From positions 23,781,794 through 23,845,793 of the forward strand of contig CM060953.1 in assembly GCA_030765055.1 (NCBI GenBank): 64,000 nt of DNA. Reading direction: 5' to 3'. Of the stretch, positions 43,185 to 52,960 are shown in pieces (within the stretch, counting starts at the first letter, position 1; each line of letters opens with the position of its first letter). Origin of the DNA: Mantis religiosa. Its lineage: Eukaryota; Arthropoda; Insecta; Mantodea; Mantidae. The notes under the pieces are model-generated. The model did no database searches. It was given only the letters and a program-made list of their open reading frames with translations, and was not told the origin of the DNA. The position numbers were made by a program, and so were the translations under genes.

Positions 43185-43881
43185 GAAACAAGGAAGGAAG
43201 GAAGGAGGGAGGGAGGAAGGGAGGTAGGAAGGAAGGAAGGAAGGGAGGGAGGGAGGGAGGAAGGAAGGAAGGAAGGAAGGAGGGAAGGAAGGAAGGAAGG
43301 AAGGAAGGAAGGAAGGAAGGAGGGAGGGAGGGAGGGAGGGAGGGAGGGAGGGAGGGAGGGAAGGAAGGAAGGAAGGAAGGAAGGAAGGAAGGAAGGAAGG
43401 AAGGAAGGAAGGAAGGAAGGAAGGAAGGAAGGAAGGAAGGAAGGAAGGAAGGAAGGAAGGAAGGAAGGAAGGAAGGAAGGAAGGAAGGAAGGAAGGAAGG
43501 AAGGAAGGAAGGAAGGAAGGAAGGAAGGAAGGAAGGAAGGAAGGAAGGAAGGAAGGAAGGAAGGAAGGAAGGAAGGAAGGAAGGAAGGAAGGAAGGAAGG
43601 AAGGAAGGAAGGAAGGAAGGAAGGAAGGAAGGAAGGAAGGAAGGAAGGAAGGAAGGAAGGAAGGAAGGAAGGAAGGAAGGAAGGAAGGAAGGAAGGAAGG
43701 AAGGAAGGAAGGAAGGAAGGAAGGAAGGAAGGAAGGAAGGAAGGAAGGAAGGAAGGAAGGAAGGAAGGAAGGAAGGAAGGAAGGAAGGAAGGAAGGAAGG
43801 AAGGAAGGAAGGAAGGAAGGAAGGAAGGAAGGAAGGAAGGAAGGAAGGAAGGAAGGAAGGAAGGAAGGAAGGAAGGAAGAA
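43085..43881. repeat. Long purine tract, mostly (AAGG)n
   Basis: Begins with GAAA units, passes through GGAAG/GGGA-rich segments and is then pure GGAA from about 43361 to 43877 (near 130 units). From 43226 to 43881 the plus strand has no pyrimidine at all, about 656 bases. Open frames on both strands (KEGR and SFLP repeats) are artefacts. The tract lies inside the Tc1-like element. Such mirror-symmetric purine runs can form intramolecular triplexes (general knowledge). Confidence 0.97.
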
Positions 43882-44239
43882 CTTTCACTATTATATTGCA
43901 GCCATCACTATGCACGACTGTATGTGCATGTTTCCGAGTCGGAGTTCGTTGCTCGGAAGGTACATATGATGATGAGTTTGGTGTGCCGTCAGCCATAATT
44001 ACCAACTAGTTAAGCTGTAGTAATTAACCTCAAACTTGCACAAAACGAATGCACACAGAAAATAAAGAGCGCGCGTAAAAGCTTAGCATATTAGTCACTA
44101 GATGTCGGAGTGTACTAGTGTAGTGTACTGATATAGCGCATTTCATGTTTCCAACTTGTCATCTGTGTTTACGGAGCTAGCCGAAACCTACCGAGTGAGG
44201 ACTTGGGAGACGAACGCTCAAGATAAATTGCGCATACTG

Positions 44240-45944
44240 TAGTCTGGGGTCATTAAGCCATTAAAATTATTTTAAATATCACAACTTCCCTTCTATATTT
44301 TCTCTACGAAAGCGTAAGTTGTAAATAATACGACAGAGTAATGAGTGACCTACATTTATTATCACGAAGATTGCCCACTCTGCTTTATCCCTCGCTAGAA
44401 CCTGACGCGCGATCGGGGAAATTATATGGCCTAAGTGTGTCACGCCTAGAAATCTGAAAACACAATACTGTTATTAACTGAAATTACTAATCTGCAAGTG
44501 AAGTAAGTGTTGATAGAATGTTTTTGAGTTGCCAATAGTTACACATATCTGTACTTAGTTATACCCCAACATTTGTAATTGTTTTACACCTTCCTTTGAT
44601 TCTTTTATCTTAATTCTCATCTTAAATTACGTAACAACACGTCCAAAACAGGGTTCAGGTAACGTTTTGCGCTACACCTCGCATATTTACGCTAAATGAT
44701 TTACGTTATGCTACGTTAACTATGAGGATGTGCAGAACCACCCTTCGTGCCGCGACAATTTTACGATGCAGTTTGCCCACTTTCAGACACATGTTACAAA
44801 CTTTGCATAGACGTAACACTTGCTCTCTGTCTGTCCGTCCGTCCGTCCGTCCTTCCTGATTTTCCTGGTTTATGCCGCCGACATGAGCATTCTAAACTAT
44901 AATAGTCTCCCACCCTCGCCCATCAAACAGTTGACAACGCTCATAAAGGGGGAGAGGGTAGCCAAGTTTCGTTCGTCGTTATGCCAACATACAGATGTGA
45001 GAATTGTTTGCGTATATTCCGGCATTTTATATATTTTATTACTTCCCTTCCATCTGTTACCTAAACCGTCCTCCACTGTGAAAACGCTAACCACGGTGGC
45101 TGTGTAAAATTGTTGAAATGAATCGACAGAAATTGTGTTACGTTATAAGTGGATAAGCAGAACAAAAGCCTGCAGAACAAAAGCAGACCTGGAATTACAA
45201 CCCACTTCCATTTAATTTCTCCATTCAGTTCTGGCCACCTAATCTACCTGAATGTTTTTCCCATTTTACTGCTTCTAATCAATCAGCTATATTACATCTT
45301 GTAGTTTTTTATGTATGTATTCTTGCATATGCGTAATATAATGAAATATTTGAAGTCTACCATTTAAAACTTTACTGAGCCACCGACACTGTACAAAACT
45401 GATACTACATGCGAAATGTTTGCAAGGAGAATATTGGGGAGGGATTTCTTACCGCAATCTTCCAATAGTCGTTCGGAAAGAACAGCATATTCACTTAAAG
45501 CATCTGTACACTGCTTCAGAGATCTGTAGGCTAGTTTTCAAATTCAATTATTGTGGAGCGAGGGAAGTTTTCTTTAGTAAGGATTATTTCCCACTTCTAG
45601 ATTCTGGAAGCTGCATTTATAAGGAAAACCCAACGTAAACAAACCCACAGATTATTTCAATAGTAAACAAGTAAACGCCATTGCAAATGATCAACTGTAC
45701 CAAGGCATATCCGCTCATATGTTAAAGGTAAATTTCTACCCATCTCTATTCATTTTATATGGTCACATCGCGAAGGGTCTGAGATATCTCCTGTCTCGGT
45801 GTATGATAGAAGTTAGCCTTCTGGGTCTTATCCCAGTACTATATCATTGCACTTCATGTTTCCACAAAGGCCTTAGTGCCAGGAATCTGTACTTATACTT
45901 AGACGACGGGTAGATGATATATCAACACAGACAGAGGCCTCAAT
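44240..45944. other. No recognised gene
   Basis: Unique DNA with a small (CCGT)n run at about 44836-44853. The ORF at 45420-45638 shows no known domain. Confidence 0.4.
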
Positions 45945-46000
45945 AACATCTACCTACCCACCCACCTACATACCTACCTATTTGCCTACCTATCCACCTA
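45945..46000. repeat. Imperfect CCTA-type microsatellite, interrupted by mariner
   Basis: CTACCTACCCACCCACCTAC and further ACCTA units run up to the TA at 45999-46000. The same type of repeat resumes after the mariner at 48706-48735 (TATCTACCTACCCATCCACT), so Mar-2 jumped into this repeat. Confidence 0.85.
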
Positions 46001-46179
46001 CGAGGGTTGTCTGAAAAGTTTCCAACCTAAGCATAAAGATGGCAGCACTCGTAAATAGAAGCTAGTGAATTTCGTTGTTCACCTATTGACAGTTACTCAC
46101 CAAAGTTTCAGCCATTTTAGACGCTCAAAAGTTATGCAACAGTCGTTTGAGTGAGTTGAGTGAGTGCTTTTATGAAAAT

Positions 46180-47105
46180 AGACCAAATCGAGTATCGAGC
46201 TGTCATTAAATATTTCTTTATGAAACGCAATACGCCTATGCAAATCAAAGATGACTTGGATTCTGTGTATGGGACTCTGCACCATCATTTGTCACAGTGA
46301 AATTTTGAACAGCTGAATTTAAACGTGGCCATAAGAGCTTGGTAGATGATGAACGGTCGGGACGTCCAAAAACTGCAACTACTGACGAAAACATCATCAA
46401 AGTTCACCAAATAGTGCTAGAAGAGCGCCGAATTAAAGTGACAGAGATAGTAAAGCCTATGAATATGTCAGAAGAACGTTTTTGTCACATATTAAATAAA
46501 AATTTAGACATGAGAAATCTGTCCGTGCGTTGGGTGCCGTGTTTGCTCACGTTAGAGCAAAAACGTGTACGAATGCTCCGTTTGTGCAGTTAGGCGCAAT
46601 AAATCCGAGTTTTGGCACCGATTATTTACTGTAGATGAAACTTGGATACACTATTATACGTCCGAAACAAAAATACAGTCCAAACGTGAACTGCAAAGGG
46701 GGAACCGGCTCCAAGAAAAGCAAAAACTGTTTTTTTTTTTTTTTCGGCTGGGAAAGTGATGACGACTGTTTTTTTGGGATAGTCATGGAGTTATTTTAAT
46801 GGATTATCTTCAAAAAGGAAAAACCATTACAGGAGCATACTACGAATCATTACTTGACAAGCTGAAGGCATAACTTGCAGAAAAACGGAAAAGAAAATCC
46901 TGTTTCACCAAGACAACACACCGTCTCACACCTCAGCGGTTGCAATGGCGAAAATCCACGAATTGCAGTTTTAACTGCTTGACTCAACAGCTCTAGCCCC
47001 AAGCGACCTCTTTTTGTTTTCTCATTGAAAATTGCACTCAGAGGACAGAGATTTTCGTTAAATAAAGAGGCAATCTCCTTCGTGAACAATTATTTTACAG
47101 AGAAA
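46180..47105 (+). pseudogene. Mar-2 transposase pseudogene
   Basis: Readable pieces in order: MQIKDDLDSVYGTLHHH (N-terminal), DDERSGRPKTATTDENIIKV, NLDMRNLSVRWVPCLLTLEQ, FTVDETWIHYYTSETK (first catalytic D), FHQDNTPSHTSAVAMAKIHE (second D) and LAPSDLFLFSH (third D). Stops and frameshifts separate them: for example, a stop follows LHHHLSQ, the 12-base T run near 46731 disrupts the frame, and an in-frame TAA falls in the DYLQKGKTI-YYE stretch after KAEL is expected. Inactive. Confidence 0.88.
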
Positions 47106-48640
47106 AACGTCGAGTACTATTTGGACGGGTTACAGAGATGGTAGCATCGCTGGGAGAAGTGTGTAGAGTTACAATGAGACTATGTTTTCAAACGCAGAGT
47201 ACTAATTGGACGGGTTACAGAGATGGGAGCATCGCTGGGAGAAGTGTGTAGAGTTACAAGGAGACTATGTTGAAAAACTTCGAGTACCATTTGGACGGGT
47301 TACAGAGATGGTAGCATCGTTGGGAGAAGTGTGTAGAGTTACAATGAGACTATGTTGAAAAACGCCGAGTACCATTTGGACGGGTTACAGAGATGGGAGC
47401 ATCGCTGGGAGAAGTGTGTAGAGTTACAAGGAGACTATGTTGAAAAACGCCGAGTACCATTTGGACGGGTTACAGAGATGGTAGCATCGTTGGGAGAAGT
47501 GTGTAGAGTTACAATGAGACTATGTTGAAAAACGCCGAGTACCATTTGGACGGGTTACAGAGATGGTAGCATCGCTGGGAGAAGTGTGTAGAGTTACAAG
47601 GAGACTATGTTGAAAAACGCCGAGTACTATTTGGACGGGTTACAGAGATGGGAGCATCGCTGGGAGAAGTGTGTAGAGTTACAAGGAGACTATGTTGAAA
47701 AACGCCGAGTACTATTTGGACGGGTTACAGAGATGGGAGTATCGCTGAGAGAAGTGTGTAGAGTTACAAGGAGACTATGTTTAAAAACGCCGAGTACCAT
47801 TTGGACGGGTTACAGAGATGGTAGCATCGTTGGGAGAAGTGTGTAGAGTTACAATGAGACTATGTTGAAAAACGCCGAGTACCATTTGGACGGGTTACAG
47901 AGATGGTAGCATCGCTGGGAGAAGTGTGTAGAGTTACAAGGAGACTATGTTGAAAAACGCCGAGTACTATTTGGACGGGTTACAGAGATGGGAGCATCGC
48001 TGGGAGAAGTGTGTAGAGTTACAAGGAGACTATGTTGAAAAACGCCGAGTACTATTTGGACGGGTTACAGAGATGGGAGTATCGCTGAGAGAAGTGTGTA
48101 GAGTTACAAGGAGACTATGTTGAAAAACGTCGAGTACTATTTGGACGGGTTACAGAGATGGGAACATCGCTGGGAGAAGTGTGTAGAGTTACAAGGAGAC
48201 TATGTTGAAAAACGCCGAGTACTATTTGGACGGGTTATAGAGATGGGAGCATCGCTGGGAGAAGTGTGTAGAGTTACAAGGAGACTATGTTGAAAAACGT
48301 CGAGTACTATTTGGACGGGTTACAGAGAAGGGAGTATCGCTGGGAGAAGTGTGTAGAGTTACAAGGAGACTATGTTGAAAAACGTCGAGTACTATTTGGA
48401 CGGGTTACAGAGATGGGAGTATCGCTGGGAGAAGTGTGTAGAGTTACAAGTAGACTATGTTGAAAAACGTCGAGTACTATTTGGACAGGTTACAGAGATG
48501 GGAGTATCGCTGGGAGAAGTGTGTAGAGTTACAAGGAGACTATGTTGAAAAACGTCGAGTACTATTTGGACAGGTTACAGAGATGGGAGTATCGCTGGGA
48601 GAAGTGTGTAGAGTTACAAGGAGACTATGTTGAAAAATAA
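47105..48640 (+). repeat. 85-bp tandem array made from the mariner transposase C-terminus, 18 units
   Basis: GAGTAC marks each unit at 47112, 47198, 47282, 47367, 47452, 47537, 47622, 47707 and on to 48557, with a period of 85 after two slightly irregular units. One unit encodes EYYLDGLQRWEHRWEKCVEL followed by QGDYVEK, the ordinary mariner C-terminus. Because 85 is not a multiple of three, successive units fall in rotating frames. Variants (ACC/ACT, GTAGC/GGAGC/GGAGT, AATGAG/AAGGAG) show dimer and four-unit super-repeats, for example 47540-47790 and 47880-48130. Confidence 0.97.
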
Positions 48641-48707
48641 AAACATAATTTTCAAAGAAATATGTTGTATCTTTATTAGGTTGGAAACTTTTCAGACCAC
48701 TATCGTA

Positions 48708-49304
48708 TCTACCTACCCATCCACTTACCCACGTATGTTCAGCACATATCAGTGAGCAATTGTACTTTAACTTGCGGGTGCACATCAATCTTGGAACGAA
48801 AGAAACGAACAAATATTAGTTCACGGCGAGGGAGGGAGGGCTGACCACACGAAATGACATTCTGCGGTGCCCGTAATCCTTGAGGGCCTTCATTATATCT
48901 CAAATAGGTACTGCCATTTCATGTAACAACTTTTTTCTTCTGCTCTTAGGTTACCGTTTAGAATTAATGGACCGTTAATTCCGTCCAGGTTTTTATATAT
49001 TTCTCTTGCACGTCATTCTCCAAAAAGGTGAAAACTGAAGCAGAAACTATGGACAGAGGGTGGGTGATATAAGATTTAGTCTGGCTTTATTTCAAGCAAT
49101 ATCTAATTATTCAGTTAGCGGATGCACTTGACGAAGTGTGAGAAACTCATAATTTCTTGACATATACTTTAAAGATGATAGCAACTGGCAGTATTCATTG
49201 TAGATAGCTACGAGCCATAAACATGCACAAACTGCGTGTTTAGAGACTGGGCGTTGTCATTTCCGTACTACCACAAGTAGACGCAAGGTAGTGTTAGCCC
49301 GACT
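48708..49304. other. No recognisable feature
   Basis: Remainder of the CCTA-like repeat to about 48735, then unique AT-rich DNA. Confidence 0.4.
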
Positions 49305-49428
49305 GTGTAGCATAAATGGTAGCATGCCTTGCCTCCCGTTTAAGAGGTCCCGAGTTTGCATCTCGTTCAAAGTGAGTTATCTGGATGAAGTCTTTTACCA
49401 AAGGTTTCCCTTCTTCTGAAAGATTTCT
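49305..49428 (+). mobile_element. S2 SINE, cut by minisatellite array 2
   Basis: The head GGTAGCATGCCTTGCCTCCC, then AAGAGGTCCCGAGTTTGC, then GTGAGTTATCTGGATGAAG, then CCCTTCTTCTGAAAGAT, where the body switches abruptly to TTCTCTAGCTCCGCTTTGG. The array therefore starts inside the SINE body. Confidence 0.8.
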
Positions 49429-52400
49429 CTAGCTCCGCTTTGGCTCTGCTCTGGCTCCGTTTTGGCTTTACTCTAGCTCCGCTTTGGCTTTGCTCTGGCT
49501 CCGTTTTGGCTTTTCTCTAGCTTCGCTTTGGCTTTGCATTGGCTTTACTCTAGCTCCGCTTTGGCTTTGCTCTGGCTCCGTTTTGGCTTTTCTCTAGCTC
49601 CGCTTTGGCCCTGCATTGGCTTTACTCTAGCTCCGCTTTGGCTTTGCTCTGGCTCCGTTTTGGCTTTTCTCTAGCTCCGCTTTGGCTTTGCTCTGGCTCC
49701 GTTTTGGCTTTTCTCTAGCTCCACTTTGGCTTTGCATTGGCTTTACTCTAGCTCCGCTTTGGCTTTGCTCTGGCTCCGTTTTGGCTTTTCTCTAGCTCCG
49801 CTTTGGCTCTGCATTGGCTTTACTCTAGCTCCGCTTTGGCTTTGCTCTGGCTCCGTTTTGGCTTTTCTCTAGCTCCGCTTTGGCTTTGCTCTGGCTCCGT
49901 TTTGGCTTTTCTCTAGCTCCGCTTTGGCTTTGCATTGGCTCTGCTCTAGCTCCGCTTTGGCTTTGCTATAGCTCCGCTTTGGCTTTGCTTTGGCTTTGCT
50001 CTGGCTTTGCTCTGGCTCCGCTTTGGCTTTGCTATAGCTCCGCTTTGGCTTTGCTTTGGCTTTGCTCTGGCTCCGTTTTGGCTCCGTTTTGGCTTTGCTC
50101 TAGCTCCGCTCTGGCTCCGCTCTGGCTCCGTTTTGGCTTTTCTCTAGCTCCGCTTTGGCTTTGCTCTGGCTCCGTTTTGGCTTTTCTCTAGCTCCGCTTT
50201 GGCTTTGCATTGGCTCTGCTCTAGCTCCGCTTTGGCTTTGATATAGCTCCGCTTTGGCTTTGCTTTGGCTTTGCTCTGGCTTTGCTCTGGCTCCGTTTTG
50301 GCTTTGCTCTAGCTCCGCTTTGGCTTTGCTTTGGCTTTGCTCTGGCTCCGTTTTGGCTTTGCTCTAGCTCCGCTTTGGCTTTGCTTTGGCTTTGCTCTGG
50401 ATCCGCTTTGGCTTTGCTATAGCTCCGCTTTGGCTTTGCTTTGGCTCCGTTTTGGCTTTTCTCTAGCTCCGCTTTGGCTTTGCTCTGGCTCCGTTTTGGC
50501 TTTGCTCTAGCTCCGCTTTGGCTTTGCTTTGGCTTTGCTCTAGCTCCGCTTTGGCTTTGCATTTGCTCTGCTCTAGCTCCGCTTTGGCTTTGATATAGCT
50601 CCGCTTTGGCTTTGCATTGGCTTTGCTCTGGCTTTGCTCTGGCTCCGTTTTGGCCTTGCTCTGGCTCCGCTTTGGCTTTGCTTTGGCTTTGCTCTGGCTC
50701 CGTTTTGGCTTTGCTCTAGCTCCGCTTTGGCTTTGCTTTGGCTTTGCTCTGGATCCGCTTTGGCTTTGCTATAGCCCCGCTTTGGCTTTGCTTTGGCTTT
50801 GCTCTGGCTTTGCTCTGTCTCCGCTTTGGCTTTGCTCTAGCTCCGCTTTGGCTTTGCATTGGCTCTGCTCTCGCTCCGTTTTAGCTTTGCTATAGTTCCA
50901 CTTTGGCTTTGCTCTAGCTCCGTTTTGGCTTTGCCTAGCTCCGCTTTGGCTTTGCTTTGGCTTTGCTTTGGCTTTGCTTTGGCTTTGCTATAGCTCCACT
51001 TTGGCTTTGCTCTAGCTCCGCTTTGGCTTTGCTTTGGCTTTGCTCTGGCTCTGCTCTGGCTCCGCTTTGGCTTTGCTTTGGCTTTGCTCTGGCTCCGTTT
51101 TGGCTTTGCTCTAGCTCCGCTTTGGCTTTGCTTTGGCTTTGCTCTGGATCCGCTTTGGCTTTGCTATAGCTCCGCTTTGGCTTTGCTTTGGCTCCGTTTT
51201 GGCTTTTCTCTAGCTCCGCTTTGGCTTTGCATTGGCTCTGCTCTAGCTCCGCTTTGGCTTTGATATAGCTCCGCTTTGGCTTTGCTTTGGCTTTGCTCTG
51301 GCTTTGCTCTGGCTCCGTTTTGGCTTTGCTCTAGCTCCGCTTTGGCTTTGCTTTGGCTTTGCTCTGGCTCCGTTTTGGCTTTGCTCTAGCTCCGCTTTGG
51401 CTTTGCTTTGGCTTTGTTCTGGATCCGCTTTGGCTTTGCTATAGCTCCGCTTTGGCTTTGCTCTGTCTCCGCTTTGGCTTTGCTCTAGCTCCGCTTTGGC
51501 TTTGCATTGGCTCTGCTCTCGCTCCGTTTTAGTTTTGCTATAGCTCCACTTTGGCTTTGCTCTAGCTCCGTTTTGGCTTTGCTCTAGCTCCGCTTTGGCT
51601 TTGCTTTGGCTTTGCTTTGGCTTTGCTTTGGCTTTGCTTTGGCTTTGCTATAGCTCCACTTTGGCTTTGCTCTAGCTCCGCTTTGGCTTTGCTTTGGCTT
51701 TGCTCTGGCTCTGCTCTGGCTCCGTTTTGGCTTTGCTCTAGCTCCGCTTTGGCTTTGCTCTGTCTCCGCTTTGGGTTTGCTCTAGCTCCGCTTTGGCTTT
51801 GCATTGGCTCTGCTCTCGCTCCGTTTTAGCTTTGCTCTAGCGCCGCTTTGGCTTTGCTCTGGCTCCGCTTTGGCTTTGCTCTGTCTCCGCTTTGGCTTTG
51901 CTATAGCTCCACTTTGGCTTTGCTGTAGTTCCGCTTTGGCTTTGACCTGGCTCTGCTCTGGCTCCGCTTTGGCTTTGCTGTAGTTCCGCTTTGGCTTTGA
52001 CCTGGCTCTGCTGTGGCTCCGCTTTGGCTTTGCTGTAGTTCCGCTTTGGCTTTGACCTGGCTCTGCTCTGGCTCCGCTTTGGCTTTGCTGTAGTTCCGCT
52101 TTGGCTTTGACCTGGCTCTGCTCTGGCTCCGCTTTGGCTTTGCTGTAGTTCCGCTTTGGCTTTGACCTGGCTCTGCTCTGGCTCCGCTTTGGCTTTGCTG
52201 TAGTTCCGCTTTGGCTTTGACCTGGCTCTGCTCTGGCTCCGCTTTGGCTTTGCTGTAGTTCCGCTTTGGCTTTGACCTGGCTCTGCTCTGGCTCCGCTTT
52301 GGCTTTGCTGTAGTTCCGCTTTGGCTTTGCTCTAGCTCCGCTTTGGCTTTGCTTTGGCTTTGCTCTGGCTCTGCTCTGGCTCCGTTTTGGCTTTGCTCTA

Positions 52401-52960
52401 GCTCCGCTTTGGCTTTGCTCTGTCTCCGCTTTGGGTTTGCTCTAGCTCCGCTTTGGCTTTGCATTGGCTCTGCTCTCGCTCCGTTTTAGCTTTGCTCTAG
52501 CGCCGCTTTGGCTTTGCTCTGGCTCCGCTTTGGCTTTGCTCTGTCTCCGCTTTGGCTTTGCTATAGCTCCACTTTGGCTTTGCTGTAGTTCCGCTTTGGC
52601 TTTGACCTGGCTCTGCTCTGGCTCCGCTTTGGCTTTGCTGTAGTTCCGCTTTGGCTTTGACCTGGCTCTGCTGTGGCTCCGCTTTGGCTTTGCTGTAGTT
52701 CCGCTTTGGCTTTGACCTGGCTCTGCTCTGGCTCCGCTTTGGCTTTGCTGTAGTTCCGCTTTGGCTTTGACCTGGCTCTGCTCTGGCTCCGCTTTGGCTT
52801 TGCTGTAGTTCCGCTTTGGCTTTGACCTGGCTCTGCTCTGGCTCCGCTTTGGCTTTGCTGTAGTTCCGCTTTGGCTTTGACCTGGCTCTGCTGTGGCTCC
52901 GCTTTTCGCTTTGCTTTGCCTTTGCTCTAGCTCCGCTCTAGTTCCACTCTGGCTTCTCTT
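49429..52960. repeat. 11-bp-based minisatellite, array 2 (3.5 kb)
   Basis: Units of 11 bases on the plus strand: GCTCCGCTTTG, GCTTTGCTCTG, GCTCCGTTTTG, GCTTTGCTTTG. It is the reverse complement of the array 1 family. Higher-order structure includes a 55-bp unit (five 11-mers, GACCTGG at 51944, 51999, 52054, 52109, 52164), a 660-bp duplication and a roughly 1,022-bp repeat (50221 versus 51243). Frames on both strands (ALLWLCSGSALAP and QSQSGARAKPK types) are by-products. Confidence 0.95.
51661..52892. repeat. 660-bp block duplicated in tandem within array 2
   Basis: The sequence from 51661 matches that from 52321 base for base to about 52232/52892, i.e. about 572 bases with no difference that I can find; the two then diverge (CTCTGG versus CTGTGG, then CTTTTCGC). 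660 is twelve 55-bp or sixty 11-bp units. Identity this high in a degenerate array means very recent duplication or an assembly artefact. Confidence 0.9.

Larger units (their letters stand above)
42045..44239 (-). mobile_element. Tc1/IS630-like DNA transposon, copy 2, with SINE insertion and AAGG expansion
   Basis: Ends CAGTACGCGCAAGATAAGAA (left) and reverse complement CAGTATGCGCAATTTATCTT (right), each flanked by TA (42043-42044, 44240-44241). Reading the minus strand, order and orientation match copy 1 at 2077-3042: 5' region with CCAAGTCCTCACTCGGTAGG, transposase, then 3' region with CACACTACAGAAACAAAAGA. The 2.2-kb length includes an S3 SINE (about 240 bp) and an AAGG tract (about 790 bp). 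Confidence 0.85.
46001..48705 (+). mobile_element. Mariner Mar-2 with amplified 3' coding end
   Basis: Terminal repeats: left CGAGGGTTGTCTGAAAAGTT, right reverse complement CGATAGTGGTCTGAAAAGTT, flanked by TA (45999-46000, 48706-48707). The element is 2,705 bp, about twice normal mariner length, because an 85-bp piece near the 3' end of the transposase is repeated 18 times. Both ends and the 3' UTR (AAATAAAAACATAATTTTC) are otherwise normal. Confidence 0.93.

Noticed and set aside
43134..44009. Long KEGR-repeat (plus) and SFLP-repeat (minus) ORFs
   Set aside because: Translation of the AAGG tetranucleotide repeat; all frames lack stops until the repeat ends.
47607..47846. 79-codon ORF with mariner-like C-terminus
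   Set aside because: It is three frames of the same 85-bp unit read in succession, not a distinct gene.
49880..52464. Multiple hydrophobic and Q/S/K-rich ORFs
   Set aside because: Artefacts of minisatellite array 2.
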